A stretch of 64,000 nucleotides of DNA from Undaria pinnatifida (GCA_012845835.1 JABAKD010000007.1:14223342-14287341); one strand, 5' to 3'; counted from the first letter of the stretch, positions 1-12,380 are shown. Program-made: numbers and translations. The notes: generated by a model from the letters alone, not told the origin.

Positions 1-300
1 AGTGTAGCCACTACAGTGTATGCAGTAACCCTGAGCTATTTAAGGTCGAAACGGTGAGGGGTTACCCGACTTTTCGATGCCGTATATGTAAGCTATCATG
101 CTATCATACTCGCGCGAGTGACTCTGTACCTCACCGAGAAAAACACGTTCGGCGATCTTTGTGTTGCAGCGTAGCTGACAATCCAATTTCAAATTAAGAT
201 ATCGCATACATGCATTGAACAGCACGAAAGAAAGAATGCCAGTAACCGCCAGGACCAGGGGATTCGTTCGGGCGAGTGACAACGAGCCGCTGAAACAAAA
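1..300. mobile_element. Degenerate MITE related to the nested copy at 15.4 kb
   Basis: The stretch with CGAGTGACTCTGTACC (about 115-133) and the GGGCGAGTGAC segment near 270 occur in the same order and spacing in the MITE at 15402-15658. The terminal repeats are not clear here, so the copy is old or cut by the window edge. Nothing was recognised at 300-780. Confidence 0.4.
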
Positions 301-789
301 ATGACCGAAAACATAGTACCGCCCCTATCGTACCATTGCTCAAGCGTTCTGAAATGTTTCACTGGTAGGTAGGTAGGCGTCGATCGCTAGCTGATACGGC
401 TACAGGGCAAACAGCCTAATCCCTGTACGGAAATACTTCTCAAAAATGTACACGACCGTTCCAACAGGTTATATTGTTTCATGCAAAGCTGGTTATCACA
501 TACCCAGGCGCATTGTTGTTCGATCGCAAATAACCAAGCATGATTGTTCTGCGTTACCGAAGATCTACACCAAAAACTGAGGCCCTTAGCAGATGTCTAT
601 AGGTGAGGTGACCCTGTCCTAAACAAAAATTATGCGATGTTCGAAAACGTAATACCTGGAATATGTTAGCGTGCATACCTATAAAATGCCTGAAGCTTAA
701 CCACCCGGACTTGACTTATGTCTTTCACACCATCTTCGTCAATGTTCGTATAACAAGCGAGCCATCCCACAGTGGCGGCGCAGCAGATT

Positions 790-1050
790 CTTAGAACTTT
801 CTGAGCTCCTCACGTGACAAGGAGCTCAATATTAACAACACCGTCATCATCACCATCATCATCACCATCATCATCACCATCATCATCACCCCAAAAATGG
901 ATTCGAAGGCATTCGTTCGCACAATCCGAAAAGTCCTCAATGCCGTAGCCCAAACGCCTATATACTCGTGAAACTACTTGATCAATGACTAACCGGTAGT
1001 TTCTCACTCGCGGAGCTGAATCGAAGCAAAGGACATATGCTACCACAAAC
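790..1050. mobile_element. Diverged MITE with an expanded CAT/ATC tract
   Basis: It shares GGAGCTCAATAT, GAAGGCATTCGTTCGCACAA and TACTCGTGAAACTACTT with the MITE at 1580-1824, in the same order. A CAT-type microsatellite (844-890) sits inside it and is absent from the other copy. Terminal repeats are poor. Open frames through the CAT tract are low-complexity shadows. Confidence 0.5.
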
Positions 1051-1577
1051 ACCTTATGGAACATTAGTTAACTCTGCCGCACTATAGAGGGATAGAAAGA
1101 TGACTCAGACGATGCCCCTATCAACGGAAAGATGCGACCATCAAACAAAGTGCTTCACAGAAGAACGCGTCGTGTTGATTACAAAATTACAGGAGAAATC
1201 AACTTCCATCTCTTGAAGGCAAGACGAAGTTAAAAGGCCGTCGCGTCCCGTTTGTGCAACTACTACTGCGAACAAGGTCATCATTTTCTCGGAGAAACAG
1301 TGCGGTCTCAGACAGGCGTGGTCGGTAGTGGATATGATGTTAGCGGCACGCTGACTGCAAGAACCCGGACGAGAGACGAATGCTCCTATTGGCACGTGCT
1401 CGATCGACCTGCCCAGCTGCGTAGAGGACTCCGTCGACCGAGCTACTGTGGAAAGTGCTCGAATGCTTCTTCTGTGAACCAGCCACGATTTTTGCACTTT
1501 TCCGGCAGTTTAACGATGGCACGTGGGGTTGCGTGTGCACCGTTGACGGCGAGCGCTCCAATTTGTTTAACGAGAGA

Positions 1578-1824
1578 GTCATCCCACGGTAGGGCTTGCA
1601 GCATCAGTCCCTGATCTCTTCACATGAGGAGCTCAATATCTCACACGGAAAATAATTTCGAAGGCATTCGTTCGCACAACCCGACCAAGGTTCTGTGTCC
1701 CTTAGTCCCAAAGAAATATGTACTCGTGAAATTACTTCAATAGCTGGCAGTTCCTCACATGAGGTGCTCAATCACCCGAGGACTTTTTGGCCCAAAAACT
1801 GCAACCCCTACCGTGGGATGTCTC
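1578..1824. mobile_element. MITE with CATCCCACGGTAGGG termini
   Basis: Left end CATCCCACGGTAGGGCTTGC and, in reverse complement, right end CATCCCACGGTAGGGGTTGC, about 245 bp apart. No coding capacity. Relatives lie at 790-1050 and 28291-28566. The sequence from 1830 to 2870 shows no element or gene I recognise. Confidence 0.6.
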
Positions 1825-2869
1825 GAGACGAAGGGGCTTAGGCCAGGTTGCGTGCTATCTCCGTGATGCTGTTCAGCAAGAACTTTCCCTTTGCGTTATA
1901 AAAAACGCCGGAAGGCCACTCTACTGCTGCTGTTGGAGGGCCGCAGACAGGCTTTGCTGCGGGCCAGGGGTAGATCCGGGAGAGTCTTCCGCACATGTGG
2001 CGTTGGCGTGAGTGGCGCGTTTGTGTCGCGTTGCATTTGTATGTGGGCCACAGCTCGTCGGTCTCCAACAAACGTGAGAAGAGCCTTCTGATTTCGAAAG
2101 TTGTTTGCTGGCTACTACGTGTGTTCGTAGCAAAGAGCTAAACTTGCGCCGCTTCGAGCACTCGTGATGACGCGTCAGCCTGTCTGCCGTGGGCAATTCC
2201 GCAGGGCGTCCTCTAGGAACCTGGCAGCCTCTTCGGGAGAGTGCTTAAGTGTTGTGGATACCGTCTGGTGTGTCCGGGAGGCCGTGTGGGAGGTGGTGTG
2301 TGAGACGATGTGTTGGTGTCCTGACTGCCTGATCGATTGTTCAATATCTTGTTTTGGGATTCTTCTATGTTTCTTTTCCCTCGCAGACTGAGCCATTACC
2401 CTACATACGACAAGTTCATACTTTCTAGATTTTTCTCCCCCCACAGCCCAAATTACGATTTGAAATCCGTAATTCAAGTAGCCCATGGTCAGCACTTTTA
2501 TTGGTAAGCTTAGTTTGGGTGCAGCCCGGCGGCCGTCTGCGTGAGCGTCTGTGTGAGATCATCTACGTTGTTGTGGTGGTGCTGATAAAGTTAAAATATA
2601 CCTGGTATTTTATTATATACAAGGGCTTCGCTCGCAGGCGGCTGGACGCCGCTTGCTACGCTCGCGCAATGCAAGGAAGAATGCAACTAAAAACATGTGA
2701 AGGGGGCAGAAAGAAGGGGCCCACGATTTGGTGCGGACAGCGATTTGATGATGCCAAGAGCTGCTTGTGCAAAGCAAATTGCCTTGTTGTGGTGCTCAGC
2801 TGTGTTGTGTGCTTTTGGTACCGGTGCTACGTTCTGATCGGTGGTACGGGGGTACCTTGCGTGGGGGAA

Positions 2870-3425
2870 AAATGGTGTAGTAGTACCTGTATGTACTACT
2901 ATAAGCCTCAAGATCTTCTCGTAGGCTCGAATCCCGGTGTCATCGGGGAAAGAAAATGATCCTCACAAAAAAAAAATAGATTTGAACGTGACTTTGTGGC
3001 CTTCTAGTAGATAGACTGTCCACTTTATAAGCCTGGTGTTCTTTGGTTGAATCCAGGGGTCATATGAGAAAAAAAAATGGTCCTCATGAAAAAAATTACG
3101 TTTATTTTTTGGTAAAAAGTGGTAGTAATGGCAGAACACCACTCACTGCTGCTGTAACATATTGTGGTCCCTAGTACATAGACTGTAACTGTCCGCGTAT
3201 AATCCTGGTGGCCTTCGCTGGTTCGAATCCGGGTGTCATGGAACAAAGAAATGATCCTCATGAAAAATCGATATTTATTTGTCAAAGAAAAAATTAGATA
3301 GCAATGTGACTTTGTGGTCTAGTAGAAACACTGTCCGCTTATAAGCCTGGTTTTCGTTGGTTGAATCCAGGCGTCATCGGGGAAAACAAAAAAATATCTT
3401 CTTCAAACAATCGATATACATTATA
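2870..3425 (+). repeat. Four tandem tRNA-like (SINE-type) units
   Basis: Four diverged units each have a TGGTCTAGTAG-like A-box, a TATAAGCCTGG segment, a B-box (GGCTCGAATCC at 2924-2940, GGTTGAATCC near 3045, GGTTCGAATCC near 3221, GGTTGAATCC near 3358), then TCATnnGG and an A-rich ATGATCCTCATGAAAA tail. The arms do not fold into a canonical tRNA, so these are read as tRNA-derived retroposon heads rather than functional tRNA genes. Confidence 0.55.
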
Positions 3426-3474
3426 TAAAAAAAATGAAGAAACGTCAGCTGTGAGTACGACCGGTTGAATGATT

Positions 3475-3625
3475 GAAACTCAAAGCAAGAAATCAAAGAA
3501 AAGCTGGACCAATTGTAAAAAATGTTCAGAAGAAGATGAAAAACGAGTTAGAACGAATCAAATTTGAAGGAGATAGTAGAAAATGAACGATAAAACAACT
3601 GAAAAACAAAAAAAAACAATACTTA
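3475..3625. repeat. A-rich direct repeat, copy 1
   Basis: Shares ACGAATCAAATTT and GGAGATAGTAGAAAATGAAC with 5890-6025. The two copies flank the foldback half-element at 3641-5245, which suggests that element entered or expanded within an older duplicated A-rich repeat. Confidence 0.5.
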
Positions 3626-3640
3626 TAAAAAATGAAAATA

Positions 3641-5245
3641 CACTCCAGCTGTGAGATCGAAGATTTCGTCGAAACTCATCTTTGCAAGCTGTGTGTGATA
3701 CTCCGATCGCGCGCATTACGAGTTGTGTCTCCTCATTAAGGATATAGGTCGGCGACTCCCCTTACAACTACAGTGTAGCTATCAGGGTCAACAGGATGAT
3801 TTTAGTCAGTCTGTGCGCGGAAACTGTAAAACCCGTTTCTGAGGGGGACAAAATCTGACAGCTGTGGAGGGAAATGTATCCTTTTACCAAGTGAATCTTG
3901 TAAGTTGAATAACCGGTGAGGGGGGGGGGGGGCGGAGTTTTGAAGGACGTGGGGGCCTGGTTTTGATCAGAAGCGAGCGGGTTTGGAGGGGGGGGGGGGG
4001 GGGGGGTTGAGGGGGGAAAGGGGGGGCAATTTGTGCATGTAAGCTTTAAATCCTTTCGAGGGGATTAATCTGACGGTTTTGGCACGAGTTCATCATTGGG
4101 GGGGGGGGGGGGGGTTGGGGCGGGGGGGGGGGCGTGTGGGGCAGCTCAATATGTGCGTGGAAATATACATTATTTTGAGGGGATAAATGTGACGGTTTTG
4201 GAAATGATACATCAGTTTATCATGTATATCCTGGGGTAAGTCGTACAAACAGTGAATAAAGAGAAGGTGGAGTGTTCGAGGGGGTGGGGTTGGGATGAAT
4301 TGGGGGGGGGGGGGGGGGGGGGAGCTGGGGGGTGGGGGGGGGGTGGGGCGGGCGGGGGGGGGGCGGGGGGGGGGGCGGGGGGGGGGGGGGGGGGGGGGGG
4401 GGAAGGAAGGGCTTCAGGTGAGGGGTTTGTGATACGTGTGGTGCTAGGTCTAGGCGATGGTGCGGGTGATGGGGAAGAAGGCGGCGTTCGAGGCGGGTGG
4501 GGGGGAGGAAACAGCGGCATGGATGGCTCTCGAAAGATAATGAGGTGATATCCTGTGCGTTACGTGTATATTAATGTGGCGGATTTCGATATTTGGTGGG
4601 GCGTTTGAGTAAGGGAGAAGTAGAGGGTGGGGGGGGGGAGGGGGGGGAGATTTTTTAGCAGGTTTAGGTCACAAATAATATTCAAATACACTTCGGCCGT
4701 GAGATCAAAGATATGTAGCGGCTTGTCATCCGCGTGGTGCTGGGTCTAGGCGATCGTGCGGGTGCTTGGAAAAGAGGGGGCGCTGGAGGGGGGGGGGGGG
4801 AGAATTGAAAACTGCGTCATGGATGGTCAGGAAGATAATGACGTGATACCAACTGCGTATAGGTGTTTATTACTCAGGCCGATTTCGATTGTGAGTGGGG
4901 CGTTTGGACAAACTAGGCGGAAGGGGGGGGGAATCAGGGAACGGGGGGGGGACGGGGGGGGGGCGGGGGGGGAAGGTTGGAGTTTTTTATGAACAAGAGA
5001 GGTCAGGGCAGGGGGAGTGAAGGGGGGGGGGGGGGGGGGGGGGATTTCATTATGTGCGCGGACACTATAAATCCTCAAAGGGGACAAACCAGACGATTGA
5101 AGCAATAAGACATCCCCTTATATTATCTGGCTTGCAATGTTTACTATTCTAGAAGGTTTGATGTTAGATGCAGCATGCAACCCAGTGTGTAAGTGTAGTA
5201 AATAACGTGTTAAATCTTCATAATTTGTTGTTGTATGATCCATGG
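3641..5245 (+). mobile_element. Foldback element, half copy (+), with long poly-G tracts
   Basis: Starts TA|CACTCCAGCTGTGAGATCGA and carries the family block that includes CTATCAGGGTCAACAGG and GGGGACAAAATCTGACAGC. Several internal segments then repeat (ATAAATCTGACGGTTTTGG-type) separated by poly-G runs at 3919-4000, 4099-4132, 4303-4402, 4788-4800 and 5021-5043. No coding capacity; open frames here are G-rich low complexity. No inverted right-hand partner is seen before 5.3 kb. Confidence 0.65.
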
Positions 5246-5274
5246 GTCGAAAGCTAGAATATTTTATGGAATGT

Positions 5275-5616
5275 TTGTAGTTACCATTACTTTCTGACAT
5301 CGCTAATTATAAAAAAGATATACGTATTGTCAAATACAACAGTCGAGGTGATGTGGTCATGCACTGTTTGTCACCATCATCATACAATTACCATTATTTT
5401 CTGACATCGCTATCTATACCAAAGAGATACGTATTGATAAATGCAGCATGCGAGGTGAGGTATGTGGCCATGTACTGTCTCCGCCATTGAGCATTAGAGG
5501 GAGGGATGCGAATCGTCACTTTTTATGGAACGCTTGGTATACATGTGCTTAATTACGTTGCCTCGTTAGTCATACTTGGTATACACGCGCTCAATTACGT
5601 TACCTCGTTAGTCATA
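5275..5616. repeat. Local direct repeats (about 110 bp and 42 bp)
   Basis: TTACCATTA then TTTCTGACATCGCTA and GATACGTATTG recur with a period of about 110 bp (5280-5380, 5388-5490). A 42 bp unit beginning CTTGGTATACA is present twice in tandem at 5533-5574 and 5575-5616 with few mismatches. Confidence 0.6.
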
Positions 5617-5635
5617 CTCCGTATGGCATAGGTTG

Positions 5636-5720
5636 GGAGGCGATCATGCAGACGGTATGTACGAAATATACTACGTATTGGGTTGGTAAGGTTGTTTACA
5701 TAACTGGCCCACAGCTTAAG
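5636..5720 (-). repeat. Fragment of the 13.1-13.7 kb repeat family
   Basis: The reverse complement matches 13495-13575 (CGATCGTGCAGACGATATGT-type sequence, then GGGTTGGTTGTGTGGTC). 5890-6025 is copy 2 of the A-rich repeat at 3475-3625. The short open frame at 5646-5930 has no recognised domain. Confidence 0.45.
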
Positions 5721-6117
5721 CTTGCTCCTGTTGTTGTTGCCTTGTGCTGTGTGCCCTTGGGCGCCTTACAAAAAAGCTCGCACGGACGTCTAATGAAATG
5801 CAAATTCAACTCCCTCTCATGGACCTCCTTTAAAATGCAAATTCAGCTCCCGAAGAAACAAAGTTGCAAGTTCAACTCCCAAGAACAAAAAGTACTTGAA
5901 AAAAATGGGTTGAAAAACAAGTTAAAATAATGTTCAAAACATGATAAACGAGTTCGAACGAATCAAATTTAACGGAGATAGTAGAAAATGAACAAAGAAA
6001 TGAAAAACGAAAAAAATGCAACAATTAATTGACGAAATGGCAGAACCAATAAAGTGTGAAAGAAAGCAAAGAAAAGCTGGAGCGTTGAAATAATGTTGCC
6101 AAGAGGTGTTTGTGCAG

Positions 6118-7354
6118 AACTAATTGCCCTGCGCTTGATGCTTGTTGATGTCACGTTCTGGACGGCAGTAGTAGTACGTGTGATGAGCACACGGGACGTA
6201 CATAAAAAATATTACCTGGTACCTGTATCATACCTGGTACTACTGCTTGCTGTGTGTTCAAACGAACGCACAGCGCCGCACGACACAACACACTTCACAA
6301 CGAAGGGCAAGGCACGGCACCGCACTATGCCGCGCTTCACTGCTGAGCTATGTATAACCGGGCTGACCTGAGCTGGGGGTGCGTTGTGATCCAACAACGT
6401 AGCATGTACAAACTTCTTAGTCTAATAGTACCGGTGCGTGGGATGATACTGCGAATAAATGTTACTGGCATGTACGAACTGGTAAAGGTACCGCTAGACC
6501 ACTGATGGGGACAGCTTACGCTATACTTTAAATGGGACCCGGAGGATGCGCCAGCTAGCGTTGGGCTGCGAAAGCAGCTGAGTTAAATCGACACATGACG
6601 CGTATAAAAATACGTGGAAGTGTGGTGAGCTAAAGCTTTATTTTTCCTCATCCGCCGGAGGATAAAAAAAAAAAAAAGTACCGCAAAGCACGCAGCATGG
6701 CAAAGCAGCAAAGCACGTCAAAGCACAGCGCTGCGCTATGCTAAGCTGGAGCTGCAGGGCATCGCAGGACACTGCACGGCGCTGCGTTGCTGCGAGCTAT
6801 AGCGCTGCGGTGGGGTGCTGGGCGGTGCGGAGCTGATGAGCCAATAGCTAATTGCCCTGCGCTAGATGCTTGTTGATGTCACGAACGGCTGTACGTGTGA
6901 TGAGCACACGGCACGTATATAATAAATGGTTCCTGTGGTACCTGTATCATACCTGCTTGCTGTATGTTCAAAAGAACGCACAGCGCCGCACGACACAACA
7001 CCGCAAAACGAAGGGCAAGACACGGCACCGCACTATGCTGCGCTGCACTGCTGAGCTATATATAGCCGGGCTGACCTGAGCTGGGGGTGCGTTGTGATCC
7101 AACAACGTAGTATGTACAGAGTACCGGTACGTGGGATAAAAACACTGCGAATAAATGTTACTGGCATGTACGAACTATTAAAAGTACCGCAAAGCACGCA
7201 GCATGGCAAATCAGCAAAGCACGTCAGAGCACAGCGCTGCGCTATGCTAACCTAGAGCTGCAGGGCATCGCAGAGCACTGCACGGCGCTGCGTTGCTGCG
7301 AGCTATAGCGCTGCGGTGGGGTGCTGGCCGGTGCGAAGCTGATGAGCCAAGCCC
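6118..7354 (+). repeat. Imperfect tandem duplication, about 500 bp unit
   Basis: 6118-6487 plus 6675-6848 matches 6855-7180 plus 7181-7354. Shared stretches include GCTTGTTGATGTCACG, GTGCGTTGTGATCCAACAAC, GTACCGCAAAGCACGCAGCA and GCGAGCTATAGCGCTGCGGT. The first unit is split by the poly-A retroposon at about 6530-6674. The paired open frames (6093-6371 and 6852-7079) are similar only because the DNA is duplicated. Confidence 0.65.
6530..6674 (+). mobile_element. Short poly-A-tailed retroposon, copy 1
   Basis: About 130 bp containing GCGTTGGGCTGCGAAAGCA and ATACGTGGAAGTGTGGTGAG, ending in A13 at 6664-6676. The same sequence recurs at 8302-8425, also with an A-tail. The other duplicated unit lacks it at this point, giving an empty-site comparison. 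Confidence 0.55.
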
Positions 7355-8152
7355 AGATCTCAGCTGACGAAACTCGGAGATGCCAGGGAAGCACCAACCG
7401 AGCTCTTTCGGCACGAAGATATTTTAAAATCCCCAGCAACTAATTTTCTTAAGGAACTTCGGGACGGTTCTTTTCCCCAGCAACTAATTTTCTTTTCGGC
7501 AATTACGGGCTGAGAAGGGCTGAGAGGGGGGAGGATATGCCGAGCGACACCTCCGAGGGGGCCGAGGACTAAGTAATTAAGTTTAAAATTTCTTGGGTAG
7601 GGGGATAAAAATGACGGTATGGGCACCACCCGCCATCGTCAGAAACATGGCGCAGGCGACAGAACATGCCGCAATGGTCCTACTCCCACAGCGGTGCAGG
7701 TAGGGTTAATATAACCCGACTGTTGTTCCTGGCAATATGGTTGCTGCTCACATCGTTGGTTTATGGTTAATCTTCTACCAGGTGTGTTGCTAGTTGCTGA
7801 ATGGCTGTTGTGCCTCCTTGGCTAGATGCTTTATCTGCGTTGTTGTTGTTGCCCAGGGCAGTTGATGTGTATGACGCTTGTAAATTTATACTCCGAGTAC
7901 TTTTTGTCGTGCCGCTCTGCTTCCTTTTTGTTTCCCACGGTTTACGCATTTTTTTGCGTATTGCTTATTGCCGTCTTGCTTTTGCTCCTGTTATCCTCGT
8001 TGTGCCCGTTAAATGATTAGTGCGTTGGCTTGCATCCTTTTGTTGCCTGCGTGCTCACATGACCTATGATTGCACACGAAATCGTGTTGCTGTTTACGGG
8101 CAACGATGTGTACCTACTGTTCGTCTTAGGGTAAGATTTTGGGTTAGTTGGT
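7355..8152. other. No gene recognised
   Basis: A 20 bp motif CCCCAGCAACTAATTTTCTT recurs at 7431-7450 and 7478-7497. Pyrimidine-rich T/G stretches lie at 7780-8010. Overlapping short open frames at 7767-8020 show no domain. Confidence 0.5.
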
Positions 8153-8220
8153 GGCCACAGAGATAGATACAGAGATAGACACAGAGATAGATACAGAGCT
8201 AGATACAGAGCTAGATACGG
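8153..8220 (+). repeat. 12-bp minisatellite
   Basis: Five units of the form CAGAGATAGATA, with small changes such as CAGAGCTAGATA. Confidence 0.8.
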
Positions 8221-8301
8221 GATTGAATCTCTCATGCATCGGCCCTGATACTGGTTCCGAAGGATATACATGGGCGGAAACATGAAACATCAGCAGAAGG
8301 G

Positions 8302-8425
8302 TGCGCCAGCAAGCGTTGGGCTGCGAAAGCAACTGAGTTGATAATCGACACACGACGCGTATGAAAATACGTGGAAGTGTGGTGAGCTAAAGCTTTATTT
8401 TGCCCCATCAGCCGGAGAAAAAAAA
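8302..8425 (+). mobile_element. Short poly-A-tailed retroposon, copy 2
   Basis: Matches 6540-6674: GCGTTGGGCTGCGAAAGCA, ACACGACGCGTATGAAAATA and GAGCTAAAGCTTTATTTT, ending in an A-rich tail at 8418-8426. Confidence 0.55.
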
Positions 8426-8429
8426 AGAA

Positions 8430-11400
8430 TGATAAAAATCAGCATAGTACCTGGAAGAAATCGCACACACCTAACCCCCCCGCCGATGTAACATAATACC
8501 AGGTAACCGAGAACCGAGGAGAACTGCGATGGTCTCTCCACACGTCAGCAGCAACGTCACATAGTCTACAAATCGCCTTAGTATGCAAAAGCTAAGATGT
8601 GCGAATCTACCCACTACAAAAATAACAGGTGTACCCAATGCAAGAACATGCAGACCGAAAAGCAGGGTAATCAGTAATCAGGGCAATCCAATGCAGTGTG
8701 TTTCATGGCACTTTTCGCCCTCTACACCACGTCCTCACAAATTTCTCCAACGCATGCCCATAAGTTTCTAGGGTTGAGGTCAGAACGGTAGTATACCCCA
8801 CGTGCGCACTGCCTGACAACCTGGTCCTGATCGGTATTTCTGCGCAATCTCCGGATCTTGTCTCCGCTTTGACAGGTATGTGAGCGAGAGAGTTCCATGG
8901 TCCTTTTCAGGAGAGGAGCTGTTACGTTGTACTTTGTCTGACTTGAAGGATGGGTTCATTACTCAGCGATCATGTTCTGCACGCCATGGCATATATATCG
9001 GTCAAACCACCACTATTGTACACGAGCACCATGCCTTGACGCGATATCTACAGGCCTACGGCATGTTCGACTCAACATAGGAGACAATGGGCATGCATTA
9101 GTACGGTAAAAAAAGTCAAAAGGATCGTCAATATTTATGAAAAAAGAGCAAAACTGTGCAGACCCAAGCAAGCTACAGTAAGGCATAGGGTGTTTCTACT
9201 GTACTTCGAAGCGTGTAGTTATTAACGTCGTTAACAATATAGCGGACACAGCCTACACTTGTAGGGGTGCTATGTTATTGTCATGTTATTGTTATGTTAT
9301 TGTTATGTTATTGTTATGTTTTTATTTGTCATTAATAATACGTGTTTTGGGGGGGCTTGTTTTGGAGTGGCTGGGGATCACTCCCGCGAGTGATCTCCCT
9401 ACGACTCCATTGGGATCTTAAGCTAAATAAACTGATAAAGAAACAGCTAAACTGCTCAAATACTGTAGACTAGTGCGCTTCAAATCCCCGAAGTTAATCC
9501 GGCACTTTATGGTAAACTACGCTGGGTAATAGACTCTCCTGAAGTCGTTTAGCCCATGAGATACAGAGTCATTTGTAGTCAATGTGTGAGTAGTTAATAA
9601 AGAATGACCTGACGACAACCCGGTGCAATGAAAATAGAAGTATGGTAGAGTTTCAAACTGCATGTAACTCTGAAAATACTGCACTGATACTCCAATGATA
9701 CTACAATACCCTAGCCTTGGTGGGCGTCTCCATGCTCGCCTATCGTCGTCTCCCAGTGTATGCAGGACGGAATACCATATGACGAGCGAGAGAACGTAGT
9801 CGAACGTGAACACGACAAAAAAACATACCATCCAAAAGCTAGGTTGGGGTGTCGGCTTGCGCATTTTCCAATCGTGTTTTTGCGGAGTGTATTCCATGAT
9901 CCAGTTCCCTTGCTGCATTTGAAATGGGTATTTCCGCTTCAAAAAACCTGAGCCACGTCGAGCTCGTCGGGGTGGGACACATCGATAGGTACGGACGCTG
10001 CTTGTGCTGGATCTAAGAGTGGTTCTACGGTACCTCCCTCAACGTTTCCTTGGTGACATCGCCCTCTTTGAAAGCAGCTTCATACTCTATCTCGTTTATT
10101 ACGGTGTCCATTGCCATCCCGACGTCATCGTTCAGAAGTGTTTCGGAGTCAAGAAAAAATGTGAATGAAGGTGTTGGTTTTTTACAAAGCACTTGTCCTT
10201 GTATTTTTCAGCCATTCAAACATGGTCAACAAAGAGAATCGCTGGTATTGAGGAGGCGGGGGGGGGTACCGTAGCACTTGTTGAAGATGGATGGAAAGGC
10301 CGGTTTAATGTCATAATCACGCTCCCGGTTACCAGCGGCTATCCCATTTGGCAAGAACTTTCAACATTTATAGCAGCTACACTGTGGCAATCAATATCCT
10401 ACGTCGAGGCCCTAGCTGCTTTGTCCGACATATAGTCTAGTCTACATGTATCTGATCTCTAGGCGGATGTTCCGACGCACACGTTACGTTACTACAGTTA
10501 TAACACCGTAGTATTTTTGTCGTCTGCTGTTTCTTACGTTCGTGTCCAACTACCTTGTTGGTGTCAGGCTGAAACTGTTGTCATCAATCTAGAGTCTGTG
10601 GTAACACAAAGAAAGTTGCTGGAGCCCTAGACTATACTCTAAATACCCCAAACCTTGTAATATTAGTGAATCATGATATCTAAAGCCGAGCGCAAAATAT
10701 TACGCTTTCTTCCCAAAACACACGAGATGAAAAAAGCACGCAGGTACAATGAATACCTCCCTGGTATGACATATGAACCAACATGGCCGCGGGTATGCAC
10801 TACACTGGGGCACCGAGGCGACCCCGTTCTCATATCGACCGAACTCATGGCTTTTTTCTACAGTGGTTGCTGACTGGAAAGCTGCCTGAACCGTACAAAC
10901 CGCGCGGTAGAGTGAGTGGGGACAGGGGAACAGGCCTGATCTCTCGAGTGATTTCAGCGTTTTGTCACTCGCGGACGTGGAGTGCGAAATACGGCAATCG
11001 AAGCCAAACCATCATACCAATAAAATAAAGGGTTCGTCTTCTCGGACTATCTCACAGGGTGCAATGCAGCCGACCGCGCCCGGGAAAACGACCGTGGGGT
11101 CCTGCCTCGTGTATATTTCGCAACTCGGCACAAATTAAATCAATGACGCAGTAAGTAGCATGTACTGCCGCCTGGTGAAATGTACAGATCGGAACGATTG
11201 TGGTTGCTGCTCTGGGGATGGTGTGTGTACTCTTCGTGGGTCTCCGTGTGGCGTCTTGATGATGATGTTCTCCATGGCCACTTCGCAGCCCTAGTCCATT
11301 CGGCCCGCTCCTTCGCACGTGCCATCGTTGTCATTACACTCTCCACCTCGGTTGTTCGATTTATATAATAACGAAAGTTATCGTTCATGAAGAGTTCAAT

Positions 11401-12380
11401 GAGTATCTTCTCCTTTTTTTTTGAGGCTCAGTCGCGCTCCTCTTTCTTCGTCAAAGCCAGCGTCCTGACGAAGTTGCCTCTACTTAAACCTAGAATGAGA
11501 CGAATAGCTTGGCTCGACGTAGCGCTCACCTCCGCGGAAAATTATTGTGATTGTGCATTGCTGCTCGGCCACTGCTGCCCATGAGGGATACGCGAATCGT
11601 TGGTGCCAAAGCCTGACACACCACGTATAACCCAACTCTATCATAGCGCCGCGCCAAGGGCTCGCCGCCACACGCAGCAGCAAGGAGGTATCACTCCCCG
11701 ATGGTGAGGCAGACAGTTAACCTCGCGAAAAATTAAAAAAAGCCTCATGATAGATCATGCCCTGCAGCATGCCTTGGCGAGGAGGTGAGGGGCACGGAGA
11801 CTCCCTGTACGACCAAAAGCCGTTATACTAGTATGCGACTTTTTCTAATTAGTTGACCTCTACTAGTTAGTGATATTCAGGAGTACTATTTTCACGTGTA
11901 GAGGTGTATATTAGCCATGAACTTCTACCCAAAAAACATTACACGCTGACGTGCTGGCTAGCTAAATTGTCGAGATATTGCATTCATTGCACGCGACATT
12001 GCGGGGCCAAGCTTGCGGCATGTTTGTAATGTTTACCCCTAACTGATAGTGTGTGACCACGGAGCTCGTCGCTCTAGGACGCACCGGCAATCGCCAAAAA
12101 CACTGGGTTTTCAGGATGTCTGTATATGGGTGGAAATATCGGTTTAATGCGGAAAGCTCACTCCCGTTTTAACAGTACTACAGTAGTAGTAGTAGAATCA
12201 ATACTAATCACATTTTCAACATAACATTATAATTTACAACAGTAGTGCAATATTGTATTCGGCAATATCGTTGTTGTTGCTGTTTTCACATTAGCTCGCA
12301 CAATCAAGTCCGCCGCACAGGACAAGGTTCGGAAATCTGGAGGGGCCTAATCTATATAATTAAAACTTGAAAATATAATC
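8430..12380. other. Intergenic stretch without a recognised gene
   Basis: Contains an 11-bp TATGTTATTGT minisatellite at 9271-9323, a segment at 9018-9100 shared with 13060-13150 (GAGCACCA...ATCTACAGG), and a short segment at 10284-10330 resembling 12117-12170. The longest open frames (9517-9942 minus, 10050-10435 plus, 10663-11388 on both strands) overlap on both strands and show no domain. Confidence 0.5.

Noticed and set aside
4212-4548. Gly-rich and Pro-rich open frames around 4.2-4.5 kb
   Set aside because: Direct translation of long G/C runs in the foldback arm.
6093-7079. Paired similar short proteins at 6093-6371 and 6852-7079
   Set aside because: Similarity comes from a DNA tandem duplication; no codon-level conservation, and the frames contain no domain.
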